This document shows, piece after piece, positions 11,237-24,401 of a DNA stretch of 64,000 nt (position 1 is the stretch's first letter; the number at the start of each line of letters is the position of its first letter). Position numbers and translations under genes: made by a program. Origin of the DNA: Bradysia coprophila (Eukaryota > Arthropoda > Insecta > Diptera > Sciaridae); the NCBI RefSeq assembly GCF_014529535.1, contig NC_050736.1, forward strand, positions 3,224,001 to 3,288,000, given 5' to 3'. Under the pieces are notes generated by a model. The model was given only the letters and a program-made list of their open reading frames with translations. It was not told the DNA's origin and searched no databases.

Positions 11237-13264
11237 GAATAAATCGCGATACGATGCTAAAAAGTTGAATAATAATCTAGGTTGTAAGTCTTGCGTTAGA
11301 AAACATTATTGGGTCTCAGTGACTGCACAAAATTTAAATTTTTAGCTTTTTAGTGAAATTGCAGAGATTACCAAAGAAGATTGTTATTATTATTGTCTAT
11401 TATTGATTCTACTTAGTCATGTATAGTATCAAGACTATACTGCTGAATTATTGATGGGTTTAGCCATAGGAAATAATCCATAAACGATTATTCCACACAA
11501 CAAGACAACCTTGAAAACTTCCTTCGTTAATTATTTAAAATTCAATGTTCTCCTTTCGTATTCTATATTCGTTTTTCAAGTAAAACTTTCTGTTGTGTTG
11601 ATGCATACCCCCATCAGTGTATTTTCACTCAAAATCGATAGTTCTACGAAGACTATTCATACGAATGGAAAAATTGATTTTTTATTTAAAAAAAACTTTT
11701 TTGCTTTAATATCTCTGAGGAAATTGTTAAAAATACAATCTGAATGTCGTTCGTGGATTTATTTGGATTTTCTTTTAAAGTTTTGAACGAAAATGACTTT
11801 GGGGATTTCAATAGAAAGATTTTCAAATTATTTTCGATTTATCTTCTTATAAATTTGAACATTGAACGATAAATTGGGATTTGGTTAAAATTGGCTCAGA
11901 TGTTATTGAACACAGCTACTGGAAAAACCTACGAACTATCTATATCTGACTTAAGCTAAATATAATTTTCGGTACTAGCAACATTAATACAAACCTATGT
12001 TCAAAATTTTTGCGTTACTAAGATTCTTCCTGCAATAGCATGATGTAATTCAAGGTACTTATGTCACGTTGGATTAGTCATAATATTATTTACTTAAAAT
12101 ATTCTTACGATAGACAGATACCTTCCTGCAATTAAATTATGCAAGAAATCTCAGTCGTAAAAATAGAAACATGAAATAAACGTGAGAAAAACGAAGAAAC
12201 AATTCGTCAACTGGGGGTCACAACTTTTAACACTAACTATCAATTTCCCTTGGAAATTCTATGTTATGCGAAATGACTATGTTTCCCTCGACAATTACTT
12301 TTGGTTGGTCTCTTGAGTTAACCAGACTGCGTAACAAAAAACATGCGTTGAAAAACCGGCTTTACATTCACGCTCTACGCATCAAATTATCTCCCATTCA
12401 ATATTGATGTGATTTTTCTAAGTTCAATAGATTACTACACGGAGAGTAAACTCTTATTTGCGAATTTAATATGTAGAAAAACTAAATCCATCAATGATCT
12501 GATCACATTGCATGACTAAAAGTAATTTTATGTTATTAACTCTTCAATGAGTGTGATTAATAGCAAATTATCAGAATGGTTCTAGAATCCTATATCATTG
12601 TGTCATTCACATTATTCTATCATAGTTTTGAATGTTGTCAGCCAGTGTAGAAAAAGTGATGAAAATATTTTCTGACATTTATTGAACGTTACCTGTAAAA
12701 AGCTTGAGATCTGCAAGTTTAACATTTGGTAATGATAAATATTTGGAAACGAGGTGTTAAGGTTTAAATCCTGGATCAACTTGGTTCAATGCATCAAGGG
12801 GAATGGATGTTTTGTTGAAAAGCCTACATTAGGGCGTTCTTTAAGTATTGTATTTTCTTACAAAAATCTCATTTGAAAAATCTAAGACGACAATAACCAC
12901 AACAAATGCTTAAGCTTTTAATAAAAAATAGATTTGTTTGTAACAGTTTGTAACCATCTCTGAGAAAACACTAAAGTTTATGCAAATTAAGGCAAACTGT
13001 TGACTTTAGTCAGAACTGATCAAACTACTACACTCAATTTTTTAAAGGTATCTTTAGTGTATCCTTTACAGGACGTGTTGAATTGAACTGTCCTGTGTCT
13101 GTTACCTTTAATCGTAGAATTAGTAACTTATTTTTGGCAGAGGTTCTTCAAACTTAATTGCGATGATGGTACCTTTTTGGCCAAAATGAAGAAAAGTATA
13201 GATTATTTCGTAAGCTACGTTTTTTCTCATAATGGCTTCACGGTAAAAAATACCAAAATACCAA

Positions 13265-13361
13265 AATGAAAAATCTAGATTTTCATTTGTTAAACATATT
13301 TTGTGTGGAATCATTTACAAACCGAAACCACTCCCAAAACAGAAAACATGTAGAATTTCAC
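13265..13361 (+). repeat. Second copy of the 9.7-kb repeat
   Basis: GGAATCATTTACAAACCG then CCCAAAACAGAAAACATG then AATTTCAC parallels 9797-9850 with a few substitutions. Confidence 0.5.
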
Positions 13362-13482
13362 GATTTCAAAAATAGGTCACTAAATATTATGATTGTTTCT
13401 TAAACTTCCACAGCAAGAATTAACAGTAATTTTCTAAGATTCACTAGATGTTAATGACGTTTTTCACTCAACTTTACCTGTT

Positions 13483-13590
13483 CCAGATCTTGTACTTCAA
13501 TTTTTTTAACATGCATTTTACTTTATAAAGGAATATATATATTAACCAGAGCTTGTCATTACTTTTGTTGTCGTTTTCGAGATAACATAT
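13483..13590 (+). repeat. Dispersed repeat family A, copy 3
   Basis: Contains GATCTTGTACTTCAATTTTT then TTTAACATGCAT and CAGAGCTTGTCATTACTTTT then GTTGTCGTTTTC. It is the copy closest to that at 7274-7378. Confidence 0.6.
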
Positions 13591-15168
13591 GAATAGCCTA
13601 ATGTGAACTCATTACCTTAGCCAGTCATTTCCTTATTTTGTTTAAGACAGAATGGTGTTCATTTAAAAAAACACGTAAAAAATATAGACAAGCTTCTATA
13701 GATCTACCGAAATGTTCTAACTACCTTCTTAAAGAACAAAAATGAAACATTGCGCAAATATGGCAAACCGTGATAATAGGTCAGTAATACTCTGAAATTC
13801 TCTTTTATTTACGTTCAATATTTGCCATCATCTTCAATACAACTCCAAAATGTGGTAATTTTTTTGTGTATTACACCCGAAAACATTCATGATGGTTTTA
13901 ATCCGAAATTTAAACGAAAAATATTGATTTACTATAAATACCAAATACAGAGAATTATTTATTTGGTTGAATTAATTTGAATAACATTTTTAAATATACT
14001 AACACCGGAGCTTCCGTGAAAAATGTTTCGTTAAAATGTTAAAAAACATGCGTATCTACAGACCATAAAAAATAATGTTGTCATAGGTATCAATGAAGCA
14101 CACAAGAAGGTAAACATCATTTATAATAATAATAAATATTTTCATTTCCTATAAAATACGGTAGTAGTGTCCGATTACTATTGCTGCAAAAGTTCAAAAA
14201 TCAAAATGCTCGTTAAAATTTCTTATCCGACTTACCATTTATAGAAAGTGTTTGATGATTTTCGTTTATTTGGAAACACAGTCTGAACACCCAGCTTTTT
14301 TTAATTAAAATTTCTTATTCTATGTCCATGCTGTATTGTCTAGTTGTCATCACACAAAAAGTGGCTTGTATTCACATCAGGAGCTTAATCATGGAGCACT
14401 TTTAGCATTTTTTTTTATCTATTTTCATCACAAAATTTTCATCTCAGTTCTCAATGGGTTGATGTTATGTATACCAATATAGTGCGAACAACAAATAATC
14501 GATAAAGTGAGATACCAGTCGCTTTAATGCATTCAACACTTAATCACAATTAATTCAATATTTTTTTATAATTCATTCAAAGATAAATAACGCAGAACAA
14601 TTAGAAACATATGCTTATTTTCCTTGAATATCACAAAGCTATCGGCGAAATATAACCAATGATCCATTCACATTATCTCAATATATTTGGAGTTTATTAT
14701 TTTTTTAAATGTTATTCAAGAAAGGCTGTTTATTTTTCTCAATCAATTTTAATTCACTGATTTCCAAAAACAGACCTATTAATAGGATCGAGATGTTGCC
14801 ATCTTATCCAACAATGTGAACATCTCAAATGAAACTGATAGACTATATACGAATCCTCATTGCTCTGAAAATGCTATTGATCAACAATAGAGTGGGATTC
14901 TTATAACGAGTAAAAGCAACACAGTGAGCATGTCTCAGAAAATAGAATTTAAATTTTCATTATTATGCGAACCAACAACGAGAGACTAAAGGCAAATATA
15001 TATTCGGTAAGTTCTAAAAAATTTCAAGTGGGGAATTATTCTGTGACGCAATGATTATTATTTGGCGCTAGACATTTTGAAGGTTTCAATGAAAGTAAAA
15101 AAAAAAATTTTAAACAATTATTGCCGATGATGCGGTGGTTTTGCGCGGTTTCAAATTTATTACAGTAA

Positions 15169-15447
15169 TTATGATTCTAATGAGGCTGGTTTTTTTAGTG
15201 CAACAATATTTGTTTTAAGGTTTTCGACGAGATTCAAATTATTGAATGGTTTCGGTACATGCAAAAAATTTTCGGCTTTGAAGCACTTCAAATTGGAATC
15301 CATGCACCGAGTATACAGAGCGTCTGCGCTTGGAATTGGAGAACACATTTCATTCACAGTGCTTGTACACTTCGACGTGGAATGTACTGGTAGTTCATAA
15401 CTTCTTGCGATATCAGCTAAAATGTTATGTGTGTTTATAGTCAGCAT
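15169..15447 (-). CDS. Hypothetical Cys-containing protein or terminal exon
   Basis: An open frame of 92 residues ends at a TAA at 15169-15171. It has five cysteines (SKCTSTVNEMC, TRCMDSNLKC) and a Pro-rich end. A splice acceptor (CATTTTAG) at about 15423 would make it a terminal exon starting ..DIARSYELPVHS. A second open stretch just upstream (about 15605-15475), with LLLSILSCNNFERE, could be a preceding exon, but I could not join the two in phase. The Cys pattern and the hydrophobic lead would suit a small secreted protein. No family recognised. Confidence 0.3.
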   Translation of the reverse strand: MLTINTHNILADIARSYELPVHSTSKCTSTVNEMCSPIPSADALYTRCMDSNLKCFKAENFLHVPKPFNNLNLVENLKTNIVALKKPASLES

Positions 15448-18400
15448 TTATATAATGAGCAATTTTTACTATCTCTTCTTCTCGCTGATATTTAAACTCT
15501 GCGTTGCATAATGTCTACTGTCTGCACTGTACTGTTTCATGATGTGTTCCACGAAATCAAAAGAAATTTCCCTTTCAAAATTGTTACAGCTCAGGATTGA
15601 TAGTAATAGGTTACGTTTTGATTATCCTTTCACAGATGGCAAGCATTTACCATTTTACTTATTTTGGTCTTAGTATTTTCAACGGATTCGATAGATACAA
15701 AATCTTTTACTTCATTAGTTTTACCATTTTTTTGATAATAAGGCGACAATAGCAAGAGGTGAAATACTGGTCTGGATTTTTTTTTTTAAATTGAGTTCGT
15801 ACATAACACTTCTTTAAGATTAAAATGAAAAATTCATGGAGTATGGCTGCACAGTAATCCTAAACACAAACCAACATTTCTTTAAGTTTGTTATATTCCG
15901 CAGACAACTAAATGAATCTTGCGCGCCCCTAAATATTTAAGACAATACTAAACAGATGTTTTCACACTTTCTCAGCAATTTTAAGTATTTCAATTTTACT
16001 TTACTTGTCAATTAAAAGAATTTCAAACACAAAATTAATGGACTCCTAAGCCTTCCTACTGGTTGTTTTAACCGAACAATACCATTTACTTATAAAAAGA
16101 GATGATACATAACGAAAATTATTAGTTTTTGATTGAGCGTTAAAAATAATTCAATTTACCAATATTTTCATCGAGTCGGTACTAAGGATACGTGCATGTT
16201 TCCCATATCAACGAACGGAAATTAATCCTTAAATCGTGACACCCATCGAATATGTCAGACAATCTTCACTTACTCCATTTTCATTTTACTTGAACAAGCC
16301 TGTAACTAAAGTAGTCCCAACACCCATAAAAATCATTAATTTTTAGTAATCAGTAACTTCTCTACAAAACATTCCGATAAGTGCGAATGGCACCGGAAAG
16401 AATCATTTTGTTTTAAAACTGTTTAACATCTTAGAGAAGAGAGACATTGTCACAAAATCATCAAGAAAGCATAACTTTGATTTATTTTAGATAGTTGAAT
16501 GAAAAAACCGGATTTGCACAGTTCGAAACCACCACAACCAACACCGAACCGGCTTTATACCTAAATTTTTGTATTTATCATAGGGGATCAGAATATCAGA
16601 AAGTCTACGTATAAAATGTCATGTGTACGTTCGTTCCGTCGCACGGCAGCGTTTAAAGTAGCTGTTGTGTTTATAGTTAAGTTTTCTTTAGCGATTTATA
16701 ATTCGCTTTGCTGAATGCAAAAAGTAAAAACCAATACAATGGTCAGTTTGATAATTATTGTGTTTACTACCTGCATGTCACTCACATCTCAACCCAGCAA
16801 CAGAACCGTCTGAAATGAACTTTACGAATAGAAAATCATAACTGAAGAGAAGATACTTTTTCGTTCAAGTGCGGCAAGCACCATCAAATAAAATAGGGTA
16901 CTGAGTGTTTCCACAGTGTTTGCATATTGAAATTCGCTGTTACGATTCTTATTCGACTTCGTTGATAGGAAGAGGAGTGCAACTTTATCATAAGGCTGGG
17001 ACTACTAACTAAACAATGCGAAAAACTTGTGTTCTGAAATATGATGTCAGTGTTGTCCCAGACGACACAAAAACATTATTCCATTTGATGTGCGATTATA
17101 ATTTCTAATAGTGATTGGGACAATGTTGTAGACCCACTGGTGAAACCATCATTTCTCCAGTCTAGATCGTTCACATTATTTTACGGCGTACCAAACGCTT
17201 ATGTCAAGCAAAAAATCGACCATACCGAAAAACTTTAAAATGCTATTGGAATTAAACGAAACACAACTTGGGAATAAAATTTCACACAGCCGTATGCGGC
17301 AAGCATAAACATTGAAAAAAGTTGAATATACTTCCCCATACGTTCTGAATGTGATGTGTCTTCGGTTTATAGCGAGAAATGTTTATTATGAACATTTTTT
17401 ACACCGATTTATCGGGAATTCATACTTTGCTAATGTCCACTCTGAGTCAACGTTCAATCGTAATCAAAATGTCCGTTATGCCATCAACAAAAATATCATT
17501 TTCACACCGAAATCATAGGGATTCAGAATAATGTTTGGTCACACTTACAGGCAGATGATTGTATAGGTTTCAATACATAGAGATTCAACTTCCTATTGTA
17601 CGGGAACAGGATATTATTTTTAGTCCTTTTCCTTTCCATTCCATCCATTAAACGGTTTAGACCAAAACACAGATAGTTATGCCATGTTTGCAATATTGTG
17701 GATATATAATTTCCTTCCGAAATCGCAACGGCGTGAGCGGCTCTATAAAAAGAAGTTCGGAACTGTTCACACCACCATCCAACTAACAATATTTACACAC
17801 CATTCCTACCAGGACTGCATAGCATTTGCCCGCTTCCTAAGGTTGAACTAAACACTCGCATTAAACGTCTTAAATTCTCCTTCTTGTTCCACCACATCCA
17901 TAAAACAGTTTATTTAATTTCCCTAAAATATATTTACACATCGTGGTAACAGAATAGCAGAAAAGCGAGAAGGGCATTGCTAATACTAATGTTAGTGAAT
18001 AGGAACACTAAGAAGTACCCGACGGTTTTTTCGAATTGCAGATGAGAGCTGCTCACGCACATTCTCTTTTATCTATTCGCAGTACTATTAAAACGATAAG
18101 TGCTCCCAATCCTTCATCATTACCTTCATCTATAAGCGATTAACTCATGGATTGATTATAAGTTAGAGATATGTTCGATAAAGTACGAACAAATGCAATG
18201 GTAAATTTAAAACTCACACTCTTTATGCGCTTCACGTTAGCGGTAATCAAAATCGTATTCCACTCTACTTTCCAGACGGAACAAATTCGAATAAATCCCA
18301 ACTCATCACGAACAAAGGAATCGAATCAACATTTTCTCGATGAAATACCAGGCTTCGATAACTCTGTTAGAGGTATATAAAAAGAGTATTTTTTACTGTG

Positions 18401-21400
18401 TAGTGTCGCATGGTGTGTAATGTATCCGTCGTATACCAACGCAACACATTTCTATCTCTTCTTTTTCAATGTTTTGAAGGAACGTAACAGTCGCACAGTA
18501 TAAAATGCAGTTTGTGTTGTAAATATGAGAATGACTCAGGTTGTATCTCAGGCGCTTGAAAATTAATACAGAATAGCAAGTCTTTCACCTACAAAATGGG
18601 CTCACTTAACGAATGGAAAAACAACCTTTTATTCAAATGTTGTATTATTACCAAATAATCGGCATCCAAAAGTTCGCATTGAAAAATTACGGGGAAACTT
18701 ACCTCAAGCTGTTACAACGACAAATCTCTCCATCATGAACCGACTTATATGTAAACATAAAAAAGTCACTAAGTGTCAATTCGGTCAACTCTCGACTTAA
18801 TCTAACAAGAGTGCATAGAGTGAACATTATTTTAATGAATTTCTTTTCGTAATTTCAATAATTTATATCGAAACGAATCGCATCGTTTATGACTGCCTGA
18901 TCGAATACTCTAAGCGAGTATACTTTCGACTCGATACAACCCGAAAAGCAACTTTTTTGTTGTAAAAGTGGGTATTTCTCTGATTTATCTTTCGGTTATT
19001 TTAATTGCAATTTTTGTTTATTTTTTGAGTAATCAATCTGAAATATGGTATGCATTCCGTATGATCTTAGTAAAAAATCGAATGTACCTAATAAAAAGTA
19101 TGAAATTCAATTGGTTGGTTTGTTATCACGACTGTAGAATGTGTTACTATCAACAAAATAGGTAAACTGTACACAACGAATTCCCCGATCGAGGCCTCGA
19201 GCGACGTCTTGGAACATTTTATAATACCAGATATCATTATTATTGCATGGCAACGATTTTTGTTCACATTTCAGCAGCTTCTGAATCCCTGTTCAAATAA
19301 TAAATTTTTTGGTACCACCGTTAACTTGTTAAATTCGAACGATTTGCAATTTAATTCGTTTCGTCGCAACTAACATCCTTTTGTTGGATAGCCCTAACAC
19401 ATATATTTTAGACTCGTAACTTACTTACCATACTTGCATTCCAGTAAAGGTTGTTTGTTTCATTACGAATTTCCTTGGTTGAGGAAGTGAGTAGCGCTAA
19501 GCTGAGCAACTGTTACAGTTACACAATATTTCGTTGAATTTAAGCATAGCCTCTAAAGAACAAAAATTGTGCTTTTTGATAACATTTCCAGCCGACGAAA
19601 AACCTGCATATAAGTTGTTTTACATTGACGTAGTGTGACGGCAATGCGCGTGACAGGTTTTCTGTCTGTTCCATGACAATGAGAAATGGAACGAAATTTT
19701 ACTAGGCGCACAGAATGCTTGAGATGACAAAATACTGTATGCGAAACAGTATAATGACGATTGTTCCGGTCTCGGAGGCATAATAGAGGAGCGTTCGCCA
19801 TTTTAATTCATTTTCATCATTTCGATTTTACTTTAAAAACAAAGCATGTGAGTTCGATGTTGGTAAGTGGTTTTTTTTCCCACAGACGAGAATCAACGTT
19901 TTCACTTTTAATTACCAGGAACCGAGAATCGGTATGAATGTACGAATCATTTTTATGCGGGATGTACAAGTTGGGCGCGATTTATCAATGCAAAGTTTAT
20001 TTATCGTCAGTTGAAAGAGAGTTGTTGTTAGTTTCATTTTTTGTTACTGTCTTTATAACCACGATATTTACACAGAAATAATAAGACTTCAGAAACGTAG
20101 GTAGTATAAATCTGCTAGAAAAGAAATGTTTTATTTCTATGGGCTACAGACATGAGTGTTTATCGGTAGGTGCATACACATCGGAAATATTTTTGTATAA
20201 ACATCTTGTCGGTTAATGTCTGGACATTACGTTTACAACAGGAACTTGAAGATTGTATTTTTCATGAAACCATTTTCAGTCCGACCAAAGAATACTTCTT
20301 GTCCTCATGCAATCACTATTTTCCAGATTTGGAGCAGAAAAAGCCTTAAATTAAATGATTTTCTGGTAGAAACAGCACAACGAGCAATTTTTGTTATATT
20401 ATTTATTTGGATTACATTGACTTTTCTTTATCTACATATATATGTCTTCAAATTTACTAAAACTTTGCATATTCGCAATCATAACCTTTTATTCACAGAC
20501 GGAAAGCATTATCATCGCTAATCGAAATTATTATTTCTTGTTAGGAAAGAGATTGATGCAACATCTACTACTACAATACTTTTAACATAAGTTTTACTGC
20601 ATAAGCCGTATCTTATCTTTTATCTACGTCGTCGCTAACGGATAGCATATTCGTCCGCAAACAGTTAATCTCTTGAAAAGAACTGTCCGATACCTCACCC
20701 GATTCGTCATAATTGAAATTCAGCCATAGTCTACGAACCCGAACCCTCTCATTCCATAAATGTTGTTGTGATAGATCTCGCGGAGAACCAATTTCTGTAA
20801 ATCGTAAATGAATTTTATATTGAAACTATGCATATGCACAATTATTTGAGGAAAGACCTGTTACAATTGATGGACACAAAACGGAGGAAGTTTCCATTGC
20901 AGTGTCATCTCGAAAATTTTCTATCGAGTCTGCTTCGAATATTGGAATAAGTTGACCTGCTATTTCCGATTGGTTGAACGTCCTTAGAAAAGGAGAAACT
21001 TGAAAAAATGCAATGCCCAAGAAAATCTAGATATTTCGTTAATAAGATTGCTGGCGAAACGTCTTTAACGAAAAATTTCCGTTGTATTTATCGCATTCAT
21101 AACATTTCATGAAGTTTTATGGCACATTGTTTCCATACTTTTCTTGGCATTTCAAATACGCCACTATCAAGAGCTCAGCATTTTATCTCATTGCGAACAA
21201 TTTTGTTTCCATTCCATGCATACCTCCCATAGCTGCCATAGCTTTGATAGAATGTTATTGGAATGTGATACAAAAGAAATGTTTTGACTCAAAAAAGGCG
21301 ATCAACAATTTTAAACCATTTTCTTCTCTAGCAGAAGTGTGTCCTGGACGTCCTGGATCTCAGACCAGGTAGGTTAATAAAATGTGTGTCAATATGACTG

Positions 21401-24400
21401 TTTAAATATTTACCACAGATGAAATTATGGATAAACGGACTTGAAATGATGCTATTATAGCTGAGGCTCAAACATTTGTGAGCTTCGAATTCACCTGAAT
21501 TTAATGACCAAAATTCATTTACAAAATGAAGTGCTGTACCTATTACTTAATGTAGCTCCAATGATAAATCTTAATTATCCGGTTAATTCGCTGTGTAAAC
21601 TCAAACAACAACCAAGATATACCACTTTTCATTATGATCGGAATTACCCCATTTTAGTGAATCCGATTGCGCCATACTTTTCTTGGCATTTCAAATATAC
21701 AATTAATAGGAGCACATATTTACAGCAAGGTGGAAAAACCGAATTGTTGAAATTCCTTTCATTCGAAATTTCTGTTCTATTTGCGAGCCCGGTCAATGTT
21801 GCATCCAATTTTTTACGTAATTATCAGGGTAGAAGAACTTTTAGGAATAGTTCACATTTATAAAATTGTTACACATAAATTTTATGGTAGTCATCCGCAT
21901 AGCATAATCAAATATAACGTAATTATACAATATTTGTCGTCAGCTCTTTGTTCAACGGAAAGTTGAATATACTAAATCGGTCTGTGTTCTCTATTTCAGT
22001 GATTGGATTCCATAAATGTTACAAGACGGTTGCTCCGGCTTTGATAGAAACAATTTTCTTGTGATAGGACTTGCTTCGTCAGTAGCATGCGCTGGCGAGG
22101 GAGTTCATAAAAATGAGAAATTCCGAAAGTACGGTTGGTTAATGGTGTACGTTCAATTTATAAATTACGGTACGTGTACTTCAGTGTACATTGCTGTCAA
22201 TCACATCACTTTTCTTTTGGAAAACCAGTACGATTTTACGAAATAGTTATCGTTAATTTCGATGAGAAAGATGTGCTTCTATTGCAAGAATATGAACATT
22301 TACCCACTTTAGACTGAACCGAACAATACATCTTTTTCTAGTAAATTTTGAAGTGCACCCGAGTAATGAGATTAAGTAATGAGATTTTGGAGATGATAAA
22401 TAATAGTGTAAGATCAAAGGCAATCCGGTGGTTGTGATATTAATTCGGAAATTCGGTAGTAGACTGGGAAGAACATTCAGGCCATAAATTTTTTAAATTT
22501 TTGTATCCATGCGTTCCTGTTCATAAAATAAATTGTTTGGTACAACAACGGTACTCAGATAGGAACATAAGGTGGACGTGTACACAATTTTGTACTTTTT
22601 TGATTATCACAAACAATTTCTTCGGAGAATGTTGCAGATATTCAAGAACACATTTGGATTATTTATCCTTTGATCTAGAATTTGCCGAAAACCCCTGCTC
22701 ATAATTTTTTGAAACCTCGGAGCCCAGAGGGTTCCTATTTGTAGACATTTCCAAATTGTACCAACGTTTTTCCACCTAATCTATACGAATGTCTCGGTAC
22801 ATTCCATTCCAATAACTGTCGATGTTTCTGGTTTCCTAGTAAAAAGTAGTGTGGTAACGAAATGTGGTAGCTTTCCAAGTACAAAATAACAAAAATTTCT
22901 CTCGTTAGAAAAACGAGTATGTACTTTTCAACTTGAACATTGTCTGTGTTCAATTAATTGCTTCAGTGAAAATGAAGAAAATTGTATAGTTAGCCCAGTG
23001 AAAAATTACACACAACAATGCGAAATATGTACGAAATTATAACCAAAGAATTCATAGAATTCGAATCAAGTTCCTACAACATTTTACATTACGCGGCTTA
23101 CAGCAAAGTTTGCGCATCGAATGTATACACGGTCTGGTGATTGTTTGAATGACTTTTTGCCGCTAAAATAAAAATAAAAATTATCATCAACACTACACCG
23201 ATGTTATGAGTTACTGGTATAATATAACGTTGCGTTTAAATTTCGTGTCCCACATTCAAAAATTTGTTCAACTTCAGTTACTGGGGATTATGTCATATGG
23301 ATGCAACGACGATGTTATTTAAATGCCTATCTGGAAATTATGTCACAGATTTTTGACTTAATTTAAAGACGCTGTTAAATAAGATTTGTTTTGGTGCCGT
23401 TGCTGTGTTATGACGTGTCTGCTTAAAAGCTCATTCAATAGAAAAAGATCGCTGAATTTTGACCATTTAAATAAAAAAAAAGTAAAAATTTCTTGACGTA
23501 AAAGCTTAGCGTAATATTTTCGGCCATGAACAGAATCTTTATTTTTGTTACGACAGCAAGTTGCGGACTCTTTTTTTTTCAATTTGTATCCTGAACGACC
23601 GACGAGTGGAACGAAATTTTTATCATTAGTGCGGTATTTTTGAATTTTGTGAATTCGCTCTGGACACAATGATAGGAAAATAATTTTGTGACAATAAAAA
23701 TCGAACGAACAAGAAAGATGTGTATAGGTTGGCCGTCACGTCGTTTTTGCACAAATTATTCTGTATTTTAACAGGAGATCATAAAATGTTGGACTGTAAT
23801 GAACATGGTATCTCTACATTCATTGTACAGAAGAATATTATCGGTCTGGTAATAATGTATACGTAACGAAACAAACGAAAATAATTCAATGTTTTGATTG
23901 AAATAAGTAAAATTATCGCTTATGTAAATTGTCGGATCGGTTTGATCATCAAAATTACAGACGTCGCTGTTTAAATCAATTCAATTCAATCTTAAATATT
24001 CAGAATATTCTGAACAAATTAATTTTATAAATATTGAATGAAGACCAAATATAACTAACCCCAATATAATAAACAGACATAGCCAAGTGTTACCAACCAA
24101 TTGTATGGATTGGTTTCTGAAATAGTAAAAATTTTTGTACTTACGTCTTTCTTGCACAATCAATTTTAATATAGGACAGGCGCACAGAATTGGTCAGAAT
24201 ATAAAACTGTTGAATTATTTTCGAATAACACTTCATGACTGTTGTGCGATAGAGTGTGCTATGGAAACCCTCAGCTCGCTTTGGATTTCGTTTAAGATAA
24301 TAGACGAAGAAATTTAAAAATGTTCGACAGTGTTAGACGTTTGCTAGTAGCGCAATTTCTCGATGCCTAGTTTAAATCAAACTTAAATTAGGAACCAGTC

Positions 24401-24401
24401 C
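15448..24401. other. Long gene-poor region
   Basis: Nothing firm is seen in nearly 9 kb apart from the possible exon near 15475-15605. There is a degraded repeat family A end near 15693-15760 and a 26-nt duplicated segment, CATACTTTTCTTGGCATTTC plus AAATA, at about 21137 and 21672. Open frames on both strands are under 120 codons with no splice support. The region 24136-24400 lies just downstream of the CUB/LDLa gene and may hold its 3' untranslated region. Confidence 0.45.

Larger units (their letters stand above)
10904..15168. other. Gene-poor region with dispersed repeats
   Basis: No supported gene. Dispersed repeat family A copies lie at about 11085-11236 (inverted) and 13483-13590. A copy of the 9.7-kb repeat is at about 13265-13361. 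The remaining frames are short, AT-driven and unsupported. Confidence 0.5.

Noticed and set aside
17523-17789. 88-codon open frame on the minus strand
   Set aside because: No family features, no splice or promoter support; consistent with chance in this region.
21109-21863. Two open frames sharing a PYFSWHFKY peptide
   Set aside because: The shared peptide comes from a short duplicated DNA segment; the flanking translation differs and shows no conserved domain.
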